From CAKOSP01 sp964372145 (GTDB lineage Bacteria; Bacillota_I; Bacilli_A; RF39; UBA660), in contig CAYJPM010000009.1 in assembly GCA_964372145.1 (NCBI GenBank), positions 1 to 26,789 on the forward strand: a stretch of DNA of 26,789 nucleotides, read 5' to 3'. Shown here one piece after another: positions 8,099 to 14,583 of this stretch. Position numbers and translations under genes: made by a program. The notes below the pieces were generated by a model, which saw only the letters and a list, made by a program, of their open reading frames with translations, did no database searches and was not told where the DNA came from. Numbering within the stretch: the stretch's first letter is position 1; every line of letters starts with the position of its first letter.

Positions 8099-10037
8099 AT
8101 AAAAAGTCAGTAATATCCTTAGAAATGTACCTAGATATACGATAAACATAGTCATTGTCATCATCTATAGAGTGTGCTATATGTGGTGTTATAATGGCAA
8201 TACTATATTTTGGATTCTCTAAAGGTGCATATCCAGCAAATGTTAGCGTTGTTGTTTTAGTATCAATTTCTCCATCTTTGTTAGAATCTAGGAAAGATTC
8301 ACTGGTACCTGTCTTGCCTACTGGGTCATATAAATTGTCTATATAGCCATATGCTGTACCTCCACTTACAACTCCATTTAATCCTTCCTTAATTCTCTCA
8401 AAATATTCATCATTTATACTAAGCGTATTTAACACTTTATTTGTTTTATCATATATTAATTCGTTATTATTATATACTTTATCTAGCAAACTCAATTCTA
8501 ATCTTTCTTTATCATTTGCTATTGTATTAATATATTGTAACAATTGTAATAATGTATATGTATCATATTGACCTATAGCTAGATTCATTAGTAAATCATC
8601 TGCGATTATTTCACCTTCATAACCGTTTATTTCACCTTCTAAATCAATATTTGTATAATCTCCTAATCCATATTCTTTTAAAGTATCTCTGTATATATCA
8701 AATTCTCTTTCAGTTGCATTTAATTTCATATTATAGGTGTAATTTTGTCCTGTCAAACCTATTGCTAATAAATATTGATAATAATTTGACGATTGTATTA
8801 ATGCATCAATATCATCTATGTACCCTAAATCTTTCCAAGAACATTTTTCTGGAACTAAATATAATTTTACACACGAGTCATATATTTCTTTGTCTGGTAT
8901 AATTAAATCATTATTGTAACCTACCGCCATTGTAGCACCTTTAACTACAGAACCTACTGTAAAAGATGATGTTAATATTTCATTAGTTATCTCATCATAA
9001 CTTGTTATTTTTTCATTTTTTAAAATTCTTTGACCACTTATAGCTAATATTTCACCAGTTAATGGATTTGATATTGCTGCATATGTATCTGTAAAATATT
9101 CAGTATTAGGCATATCTTGTGATTTAAGTAATTCATCTTTAATTATTTTTTCTAATTCTAATTGTATATTAATATCAATTGATAAATAAATATCATTACC
9201 TACTATTTCTTCTTTAATTAATTTTAATGTACCATTTTCATTTACTTTATATATTGCTTTTTCACCTTTTAAATATTCTTCATATTCTTTTTCTAAATAT
9301 GATACACCAACTATATCACTCATTTCATAACCTTTGTCTAAATAGTATTCTTTGTCTTCTGCATAAATTTGACTTATTGAGCCTAAAATACTTGATAACG
9401 TATCTTTATATGGATAATATCTTTCCCAAATTATTTCTGTGGTTATACCTTTTATATTTGATTCTGCTATAACTGCAAATTCCTCATCTGAAACATTTTC
9501 TTTTAAATTTTTTTTAGCATATGAATAATCGCTATTCATTAAATAATATATATTAGCGGCTTTTTTATCCATATCACTTAATTTATTTAAATCTATTCTT
9601 TCTAGTTTTAAATTTTTAATCTCATCATCCGTTAGTTTTCTTTCATTATATAGTATATATTCCTCATCTGTTATTAAATCTTTTCCATTGTTATTTAATA
9701 ATAGATAAAATTCTTTTTGATCACTTACACTTGCTATATCCATTGTTAGAATTTTTGATAATTGATAAGCAATATCTATTTCTTCTTGTTGCGTCATATT
9801 ATTTTGTTTATTGTAAAATATAGTATTAACTCCAATACTATCTACTAAAACGTTTCCATTAACATCTAATATTCTTCCTCTTTTAGCACTTGTTCCATAT
9901 ACATATAAATTGGTTTTTTCATATAACTCTTCTGTATAATATTCATGCATAAAAACATTTAGGTATATAACTCTACCTAATATAATACTAAATATAACTA
10001 TTATAATAATATTTTTAATTTTAAACATATTTATCAT
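8085..10037 (-). CDS. class B penicillin-binding protein (PBP2/FtsI-type transpeptidase)
   Basis: A 650-aa peptidoglycan transpeptidase. It has one N-terminal membrane helix (about residues 8-27), then the dimerisation-domain motif RGRILDVNGNVL near 53. The C-terminal penicillin-binding domain has all three active-site motifs: SVVK with nucleophile Ser363, SSN at 416-418, and KTG at 575-577 in the context VGKTGTSE. No PASTA domains follow, and there is no glycosyltransferase domain. It would cross-link the cell wall on the outer face of the membrane, so this organism has a wall, unlike true mycoplasmas. Sequence alone does not say whether it serves elongation or division. No clear ribosome-binding site precedes ATG 10037; ATG 10028 is an alternative that is no better. 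A convincing promoter was not found in the short divergent gap. Confidence 0.93.
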   Translation of the reverse strand: MINMFKIKNIIIIVIFSIILGRVIYLNVFMHEYYTEELYEKTNLYVYGTSAKRGRILDVNGNVLVDSIGVNTIFYNKQNNMTQQEEIDIAYQLSKILTMDIASVSDQKEFYLLLNNNGKDLITDEEYILYNERKLTDDEIKNLKLERIDLNKLSDMDKKAANIYYLMNSDYSYAKKNLKENVSDEEFAVIAESNIKGITTEIIWERYYPYKDTLSSILGSISQIYAEDKEYYLDKGYEMSDIVGVSYLEKEYEEYLKGEKAIYKVNENGTLKLIKEEIVGNDIYLSIDINIQLELEKIIKDELLKSQDMPNTEYFTDTYAAISNPLTGEILAISGQRILKNEKITSYDEITNEILTSSFTVGSVVKGATMAVGYNNDLIIPDKEIYDSCVKLYLVPEKCSWKDLGYIDDIDALIQSSNYYQYLLAIGLTGQNYTYNMKLNATEREFDIYRDTLKEYGLGDYTNIDLEGEINGYEGEIIADDLLMNLAIGQYDTYTLLQLLQYINTIANDKERLELSLLDKVYNNNELIYDKTNKVLNTLSINDEYFERIKEGLNGVVSGGTAYGYIDNLYDPVGKTGTSESFLDSNKDGEIDTKTTTLTFAGYAPLENPKYSIAIITPHIAHSIDDDNDYVYRISRYISKDITDFLFENY

Positions 10038-10088
10038 TATTTAGTATTCTTTTTTTTATTTATTTCATACAATATAATAGGTGATTTT

Positions 10089-10349
10089 ATGTACTTCTTA
10101 ATTGAAAAATACATCAATAATTTAAGTAAAGATAATTTGAATATTTTAGCACTTAAAAATAGTATTTCATTAAATGAAAATGAATTAGATTTTTCTTATA
10201 ATTTTTTTAAAAAAAATTGGAATGCAATACTTGCAAATCCAAATAATTTTGTAATTGATAATTATAAAAATAATTATACAGATGAAAATTTTATTAAAAT
10301 TAAAAAACTATATTACAATCTATTAAGTAAATATTCTCATTTATTATAG
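10089..10349 (+). CDS. small protein of unknown function, possibly DUF2624-like
   Basis: An 86-aa protein starting MYFLIEKYINNLSKDNL, with no membrane segment, predicted mostly helical and rich in Asn, Lys and Tyr. It is the only plus-strand gene I accept. AGGTGAT stands at proper spacing before ATG 10089, and its coding pattern matches the neighbours. In Bacillus a protein of about this size and helical layout (YqfT, DUF2624) is encoded beside nfo; the pattern here (NLSKDNL, then an acidic amphipathic helix, then KIKKLYYNLLSKY) is similar enough to suggest homology, but I cannot confirm it. Its last 13 bases overlap the end of nfo tail to tail. Function unknown. Confidence 0.65.
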   Translation: MYFLIEKYINNLSKDNLNILALKNSISLNENELDFSYNFFKKNWNAILANPNNFVIDNYKNNYTDENFIKIKKLYYNLLSKYSHLL

Positions 10350-11209
10350 TAATTATTTATATCTTCAATTAAATTATTATTTATTTTTTTTGATTTAATC
10401 ATGTTTATTTCAAATTTGTACGGAGGATAATCTCCAACAAAAGGTGTTTCTAATATTTTAGAAACATTTTTTAATTTTTCGTTATATACTACATTTAATA
10501 AATTTTCAAAACCTATATTTCCAAAACCTATATTTTCATGCCTGTCTTTTTTTGCTCCTAAAATGTTTTTAGAATCATTTAAGTGGACACATTTTATTTT
10601 TTCAATACCTATACTTTTATCAAATTCTTCTAAATAGTTATCAAATTTTGATATATCTATACCTGAATCATTTAAATGACATGTATCAAGGCATACAAAT
10701 AAATTAATGTGATTTACACTATCTATAATATATTTTAGTTCATCCATATTAGAACATACTTCTGTTCCTTTTCCAGCCATAGTTTCTATTAATATAGACA
10801 CTTTTTCATTAACACATAATTTTAATGCTTTTATAACATTATCTAATGCTACACTTTTTTCTATACCAACTGCATTGCCTGGATGAATTACTAATTTAGT
10901 TATACCCAGTAAATTACATCTTTCTATTTCTTTTTTTAAAAATTCTACTGAAAAATTCCATTGTTCTTCTTTAGCAGTTGCTAAATTTATTATATATGGA
11001 GCATGGCAAACTACATTATTAATATCAATATTATTTTCTTTCATCAATTGATGTGCTTCATTTACTAAATTTATATCTATCTCTTTTCTAACAGTATTTT
11101 GTGGAGCACCTGTATAAAACATAAATGTATTACCACCATATTCAATAGTATCAATAACACAACCAAGTAATCCTTTTTTAGAAAAACTCACATGTGAACC
11201 TATAATCAT
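10337..11209 (-). CDS. nfo: endonuclease IV (AP endonuclease, base excision repair)
   Basis: About 290 aa, a zinc-dependent AP endonuclease that cuts DNA 5' to abasic sites. The TIM-barrel metal ligands are all visible: His69 in VVCHAPY, His109 in LVIHPG, the Glu of ETMAGKG, Asp and His in LDTCH, His in VHLNDSK, Asp and His in DRHENIG, and Glu in LETPF. FMFYTGAPQNT is the form seen in Bacilli. A GTG at 11218 would add three residues, but AGGTGAT sits correctly before ATG 11209, which gives the usual MIIGSH start. It ends in TGA, the only TGA stop I find among the complete genes. Its own promoter lies at 11227-11254, overlapping the terminator of the upstream prepilin gene. Confidence 0.97.
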   Translation of the reverse strand: MIIGSHVSFSKKGLLGCVIDTIEYGGNTFMFYTGAPQNTVRKEIDINLVNEAHQLMKENNIDINNVVCHAPYIINLATAKEEQWNFSVEFLKKEIERCNLLGITKLVIHPGNAVGIEKSVALDNVIKALKLCVNEKVSILIETMAGKGTEVCSNMDELKYIIDSVNHINLFVCLDTCHLNDSGIDISKFDNYLEEFDKSIGIEKIKCVHLNDSKNILGAKKDRHENIGFGNIGFENLLNVVYNEKLKNVSKILETPFVGDYPPYKFEINMIKSKKINNNLIEDINNYYNK

Positions 11210-11226
11210 TTTTATCACCTAATATT

Positions 11227-11254
11227 ATTATACAATAAAAAAATAGATTTTCAA
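11227..11254 (-). promoter_or_regulatory. promoter of nfo, overlapping upstream terminator
   Basis: On the minus strand TTGAAA (11254-11249), a 16-base spacer and TATAAT (11232-11227) lie about 18 bases before the nfo start. The -35 box is in the loop and 3' arm of the prepilin terminator hairpin, and the T-run forms part of the spacer. Confidence 0.6.
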
Positions 11255-11263
11255 AATCTATTT
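11237..11263 (-). terminator. intrinsic terminator of the 168-aa prepilin gene
   Basis: The minus strand folds as AAATAGATT - TTGAA - AATCTATTT, a perfect 9-bp stem that can zip further, running into a T-rich tract. The TAG stop at 11260-11258 is inside the 5' arm. Confidence 0.75.
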
Positions 11264-11764
11264 AATTGAAGCAGTACAAGTTGTCATATCTATCGATATA
11301 TTATCCGCATTAATATATAGACCATCAGCTGGTATTGCTGTTTGAGCTGTTTCAATTGCTTCAAGATTGTCTATTGCATCTGCTGTTGCTGCAGTCATTT
11401 TAATAAAATATCCGTTATTTTTATCTAATAGTAATATATCAAATGCATTTTTATCAGATGCGTTAACAGAAGCACATCCTGAATATGTATCTAGTGAAAC
11501 ATTTTCTAAGAAATCCTCAGATATTAATGTGTCTATTGAATAAAAATCTGCTGTTGCTTGTCCTGATATCCCTCTTGATATATGATAACTTTCTGCTGAA
11601 CTTAAAACAGTTGTTGCAGTAGATTTAAATGCTCCTACTCTAGATGTTTCTATCATTGGTAATACCGCGTTAGCTCCTATTAACATTATAATAGCTAATA
11701 CTACGATAACTGCTAATAACTCTAGTAATGTAAAACCATTTTTTACTTTTGTTAATTTTTCCAT
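11258..11764 (-). CDS. type IV prepilin-like protein (168 aa)
   Basis: Residues 7-31 are a class III signal: basic leader, cleavage after Gly10 (KNG/FTLLE), conserved Glu at mature position 5, then the hydrophobic helix LLAVIVVLAIIMLIGANAV. This is the mark of type IV pilins, ComG pseudopilins and related fibres that need a prepilin peptidase. The mature domain is rich in Ala, Ser and Thr (about 22 Ala of 168), unlike the Lys/Asn/Ile-rich neighbours, and has two cysteines, C97 and C163, that could form the usual C-terminal disulfide loop. AGAAGGAG precedes ATG 11764, with a good promoter upstream. No ATPase, platform protein or peptidase is nearby, so which machine it uses is unknown. Confidence 0.87.
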   Translation of the reverse strand: MEKLTKVKNGFTLLELLAVIVVLAIIMLIGANAVLPMIETSRVGAFKSTATTVLSSAESYHISRGISGQATADFYSIDTLISEDFLENVSLDTYSGCASVNASDKNAFDILLLDKNNGYFIKMTAATADAIDNLEAIETAQTAIPADGLYINADNISIDMTTCTASIK

Positions 11765-11792
11765 TTTTACTCTCCTTCTATATTATACTTTA

Positions 11793-11821
11793 ATTTTACA
11801 TAACTTCTTTGATTTAGTCAA
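11793..11821 (-). promoter_or_regulatory. promoter of the 168-aa prepilin gene
   Basis: On the minus strand TTGACT (11821-11816), 17 bases, then TAAAAT (11798-11793), about 30 bases before the start codon. This lets the gene be expressed separately from the upstream prepilin gene. Confidence 0.7.
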
Positions 11822-11856
11822 TGAAATTAATGTATAAATTATAAATTATTTACATA

Positions 11857-12243
11857 TTAATTACAATTTTCAGATAAAATAATTTCTTTAATTTCTTTAA
11901 TCGTTGATGTGTATACCCCATTTTCACTTTTTATAGTGTAACTATAACAATTTAGTTTTAAAGTTTCTTCTCTTGGGTCAAGTATATTACCAAATTCATC
12001 ATCTGATACTAAATAACCTTCTTCGTATAATTCTTGCACTGTAATTTCTGATTCAGATCTAATTAATTTATCTGTTGCATATTTAGTTGCTGCTCTTTCA
12101 AAAGTTTCTAATTTATTTTCATATGCTGTTTCTTTTATATTACCTGTTATCATTAAATAACTACCAGTTCCTACCGTTAAAATAACTGCAAGAACAACTA
12201 TCACAGCCAACATTTCAGTTAGTGTAAAACCATTTTGTTTCAT
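11857..12243 (-). CDS. type IV prepilin-like protein (128 aa)
   Basis: A second class III signal: MKQNG/FTLTEMLAVIVVLA, cleaved after Gly5, with Glu at mature position 5 and a hydrophobic helix to about residue 30. The mature domain has an amphipathic helix (KLETFERAATKYATDK), an acidic ELYEEGYLVSDDEFGN stretch of the kind seen in ComGC-like and other minor pilins, and two cysteines, C99 and C127, near the end. It is transcribed ahead of the 168-aa prepilin gene with a 92-base gap that has its own promoter. The ribosome-binding site (AGGGTTGA) is weak. A minor pilin or pseudopilin role is likely; no partner machinery is in the window. Confidence 0.85.
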   Translation of the reverse strand: MKQNGFTLTEMLAVIVVLAVILTVGTGSYLMITGNIKETAYENKLETFERAATKYATDKLIRSESEITVQELYEEGYLVSDDEFGNILDPREETLKLNCYSYTIKSENGVYTSTIKEIKEIILSENCN

Positions 12244-12265
12244 TTTATCAACCCTATCTAAACTA

Positions 12266-12295
12266 ATTATAACATATTAAAAGACAATTATTCAA
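12266..12295 (-). promoter_or_regulatory. promoter of the 128-aa prepilin gene
   Basis: On the minus strand TTGAAT (12295-12290), 18 bases, then TATAAT (12271-12266), preceded by TG as in an extended -10. The -35 box lies in the loop and arm of the upstream terminator hairpin. Confidence 0.6.
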
Positions 12296-12302
12296 TTGTC
12301 TT
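12279..12302 (-). terminator. weak intrinsic terminator of the 544-aa protein gene
   Basis: On the minus strand AAGACAATT - GAAT - AATTGTCTT forms a perfect 9-bp stem, followed by only a short T-run (TTTTAATA overlapping the arm). The TAA stop at 12290-12288 is in the loop region. Part of the readthrough may reach the prepilin genes. Confidence 0.55.
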
Positions 12303-13922
12303 AATAATATTTATATCGCCTTCGATATATGTAATATTTATTTCATCATCATTTTTAAGAAATGGTAAGATATCTTCCTTAACTTTTATTGAAACTTGGT
12401 ATCTTAAATTATCTTCATCTGTTATAAAGTAATTCGTGTCACCATCTATAATAGCGCTTGTAATACTTTTTATTATTATTTCTTTTTCTAAAGACTCTAA
12501 TTCTATGGAATCATCAGAATTAATTTTACTTAAATATTCTGCTGCTGCTTTTTCTATTCCTAATGAGCTTTCAGTAGTTGATACTATTTGATAATCCACT
12601 ACATCTACAAATGCATACATTTTTACTAATCCAGCTGCATCTTTTAAACTCATTAAATATGTTGGTCTTCCATTTAAATTAATTAATAACGGGAAAGATG
12701 CTACATATCCTTTTTCTTGAACTAAACCTTCAGCGGAACTCATTGCACTATATTCTTCAGCTCCTGCGACTGGATAATAATTAGCTTCCTTAGTTCTTAA
12801 ATTTACTAATATGAACCCTAAATTTGATTCATCTGCTGCAACAGACGTAATACCTGTATATAAATATACATCATCATCAATAGTTAAATAATTGTAACCA
12901 TCAGTTGTATTAACTACATTTTTTTGACCAAATATTGAATTCCAAAATCCATTTACATATGTACCCCAGTTATCAACTTGCTCTATGATTAAATCAGATT
13001 CAAATACATGATCAACCCAAGAAGGAACATCTTCTAAATCATATTTTGTTGACTCACCAGTTATGGCATCTAATACTATAGCGCCTGTTATTTCTTTTTT
13101 TACATTAATCCCAGTATATTTTACTGTAGGTACTATCCAGTACGGATTACCTTCTTCATCTATTTCAAATGTTTCTTCTCCAAATATTACAGTTGGATAA
13201 TCAAATCTTAATTTACGGTATAAGTCTTCACTAAAAAATGCACTAGGCATATATTTCATACCTTCATCTATTTTTACTAAATTTGATTTTCCATCTACAG
13301 AATTAACTGTTATATATCCTTGGATACCTTCATCTTTATTTGAAAAATATTTAAATATTCCATCATACTCTAAAGGTGTTACTCTTAAAATTTCTTCATT
13401 ATAATTTATTTGTGTATACAACTCACTTACATAAAATTGTGAAACCCATTCTGGCATTTCGCCCATTTTTCTATCCCCTAATTTTTGAGTAGAATCTTTA
13501 TCTAAAAGAGGTATTTTTGTAAAATCCACTTCATTTATGTCGCTTGCAAATGTATTTGTTTCATTAATATTAATTCTATTAGCATAACTATCTGCATTAA
13601 AAAATGGAGATACTAGAAAATTAAATCCTATTATAGATATTATTATTCCTGCAATAGTAAATAATAATATTTTAGATACTATCCCAAAATTTCTACTTAA
13701 ATTAAGATCGTTATAATTTATGTAACCATTTTTTTTAGTAGTTACATTATTTAACACATTACCTATTCCAGTTATTGTACTTGATATTAAAAATACTGTT
13801 AATATAGTAATTATATATGACCAAAAATTTATTGAATGTATATTTATTGGTGGTAATACTATGTAGTAGTATAGAAAACCAAATACTATGGTACATATTA
13901 TAGGTATTATTATTTTTTTCAT
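12288..13922 (-). CDS. conserved-looking membrane protein of unknown function (544 aa)
   Basis: Three hydrophobic helices stand in the N-terminal fifth (about residues 3-22, 34-55 and 84-107), followed by a large soluble domain of about 430 residues, probably extracellular. The soluble part is rich in aromatic residues, Asp, Glu and Gly and has repeated beta-type motifs: YIVPTVKYTG-like strands (NPYWIVPTVKYTG), ITGAIVLDAITGES, WVDHVFESDLIIEQ, FWNSIFGQKNVV, NLGFILVNLRT and GRPTYLMSLKDAAGLVKMYAF. The segments ending in DAITGES and in KSNLVKI look like tandem modules that may resemble PepSY-type folds, which is only an impression. TAGGAGTGAT precedes ATG 13922, and a promoter lies at 13941-13969. 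I do not recognise a function; very similar proteins seem to occur in other Firmicutes as hypothetical proteins. Confidence 0.8.
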   Translation of the reverse strand: MKKIIIPIICTIVFGFLYYYIVLPPINIHSINFWSYIITILTVFLISSTITGIGNVLNNVTTKKNGYINYNDLNLSRNFGIVSKILLFTIAGIIISIIGFNFLVSPFFNADSYANRININETNTFASDINEVDFTKIPLLDKDSTQKLGDRKMGEMPEWVSQFYVSELYTQINYNEEILRVTPLEYDGIFKYFSNKDEGIQGYITVNSVDGKSNLVKIDEGMKYMPSAFFSEDLYRKLRFDYPTVIFGEETFEIDEEGNPYWIVPTVKYTGINVKKEITGAIVLDAITGESTKYDLEDVPSWVDHVFESDLIIEQVDNWGTYVNGFWNSIFGQKNVVNTTDGYNYLTIDDDVYLYTGITSVAADESNLGFILVNLRTKEANYYPVAGAEEYSAMSSAEGLVQEKGYVASFPLLINLNGRPTYLMSLKDAAGLVKMYAFVDVVDYQIVSTTESSLGIEKAAAEYLSKINSDDSIELESLEKEIIIKSITSAIIDGDTNYFITDEDNLRYQVSIKVKEDILPFLKNDDEINITYIEGDINIIKTIE

Positions 13923-13940
13923 TTTATCACTCCTAATATT

Positions 13941-13969
13941 AGTATAACAAATTTATTTTAAAGTATCAA
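13941..13969 (-). promoter_or_regulatory. promoter before the 544-aa protein gene, with palindrome at the -35
   Basis: On the minus strand TTGATA (13969-13964), 17 bases, then TATACT (13946-13941), about 20 bases before ATG 13922. The -35 box lies in the last codons of the YlbE-like gene and forms half of the palindrome AGTATCA-T-TGATACT. Confidence 0.55.
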
Positions 13970-14174
13970 TGATACTACTTACTATATCGATATTATCTAT
14001 AAAATTACTTATTTTATCACTAGTTCGCTCTTTATAAAGAACTTTCATGTCTTTTACAAATCTATCATAGTCTATAGTTCCTCTATTTAATTCTTTAATA
14101 TAATAAGAATTATCTTTTAAATAATTAAAATATTTTGTATTTTCTCGAAATTTAACTTGTGTTTCTAATTCCAT
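13953..14174 (-). CDS. YlbE-like small protein
   Basis: A 73-aa protein starting MELETQVKFRENTKYFNYLKDN, predicted helical, with no membrane segment. The pattern YLKDNSYYIKELNRGTIDYDRFVKDMKVLYKERTSDKI fits the YlbE-like family of Bacillales (about 75-80 aa, function unknown), and its position directly after a YlbD-like gene repeats the Bacillus ylbD-ylbE order. Its ATG follows the YlbD stop directly, so the two are almost certainly translated from one message. Recognition is by pattern and synteny, not by an alignment. Confidence 0.65.
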   Translation of the reverse strand: MELETQVKFRENTKYFNYLKDNSYYIKELNRGTIDYDRFVKDMKVLYKERTSDKISNFIDNIDIVSSIIDTLK

Positions 14175-14537
14175 TTAATCTCCAAAAAATTTATCAATTG
14201 GCCTAGGTGTTGTTGGTCCTTTTGGTTTAATTACACTTGATGCATTTTTACCAGTTAATTCTTGTACAAATCCTAATGCTTTTTGTGCTGTACCAATATG
14301 TTCTTGAATTGAATCCATATTTATTCCTTTCATCATATCTGTAATTTTTCCGATTCCACCACTTGTCTCTTTTTTTAAATTTTCTACTCCACTATACTTA
14401 TCCCAAATACTACGATCTGATCCATATAAATCGTATATTTCATAAAATTTTTGCCATGTCATATCACCTTTATTAATGTAATCTATAAGTTCTGGTTTTG
14501 CTTTTACAAATTCTTTAAATTCTTCTTTCTTATTCAA
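14175..14537 (-). CDS. YlbD-like protein (putative coat protein family)
   Basis: About 120 aa, beginning (TTG)NKKEEFKEFVKAKPEL, with the segment KAKPELIDYINKGDMTWQKFYEIYDLYG and a WDKYSG motif that match the YlbD-like family, in Bacillus a putative spore coat protein. The middle is helical and Gly-rich, the C terminus Pro-rich (KPKGPTTPRPIDKFFG). An ATG at 14552 would add five residues but has no ribosome-binding site. GGTGAT, which matches the 16S rRNA tail, lies ten bases before TTG 14537. Both sites sit in the 3' arm of the hairpin after parC. YlbD-like proteins also occur in organisms not known to sporulate, so a coat role should not be assumed here. Confidence 0.72.
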   Translation of the reverse strand: MNKKEEFKEFVKAKPELIDYINKGDMTWQKFYEIYDLYGSDRSIWDKYSGVENLKKETSGGIGKITDMMKGINMDSIQEHIGTAQKALGFVQELTGKNASSVIKPKGPTTPRPIDKFFGD

Positions 14538-14542
14538 AATAA

Positions 14543-14579
14543 AATCACCCATTTAAATATATGTTTTAAATGAGTGATT
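14543..14579 (-). promoter_or_regulatory. 15-bp hairpin between parC and ylbD-like gene, covering the ribosome-binding site
   Basis: On the minus strand the arms AATCACTCATTTAAA and TTTAAATGGGTGATT pair over 15 bp with one G-U wobble and a 7-base loop. The GGTGAT ribosome-binding site and the ATG at 14552 lie inside the 3' arm, and TTTTATTTT follows. It may be a leaky parC terminator, a device that hides the ylbD-like ribosome-binding site, or both. Confidence 0.7.
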
Positions 14580-14583
14580 GTTT

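Noticed and set aside
10337..10339. TGA at the end of nfo as possible tryptophan (Mycoplasma code)
   Set aside because: All tryptophans in the recognised proteins are TGG, and reading TGA as Trp would only add nine residues unlike any family extension. The standard code explains it.
11825..11862. AATTAAT/ATTAATT inverted repeat between the two prepilin genes
   Set aside because: Seven A/T-only pairs with a long loop and no T-run; expected by chance in this composition, and not a good terminator.
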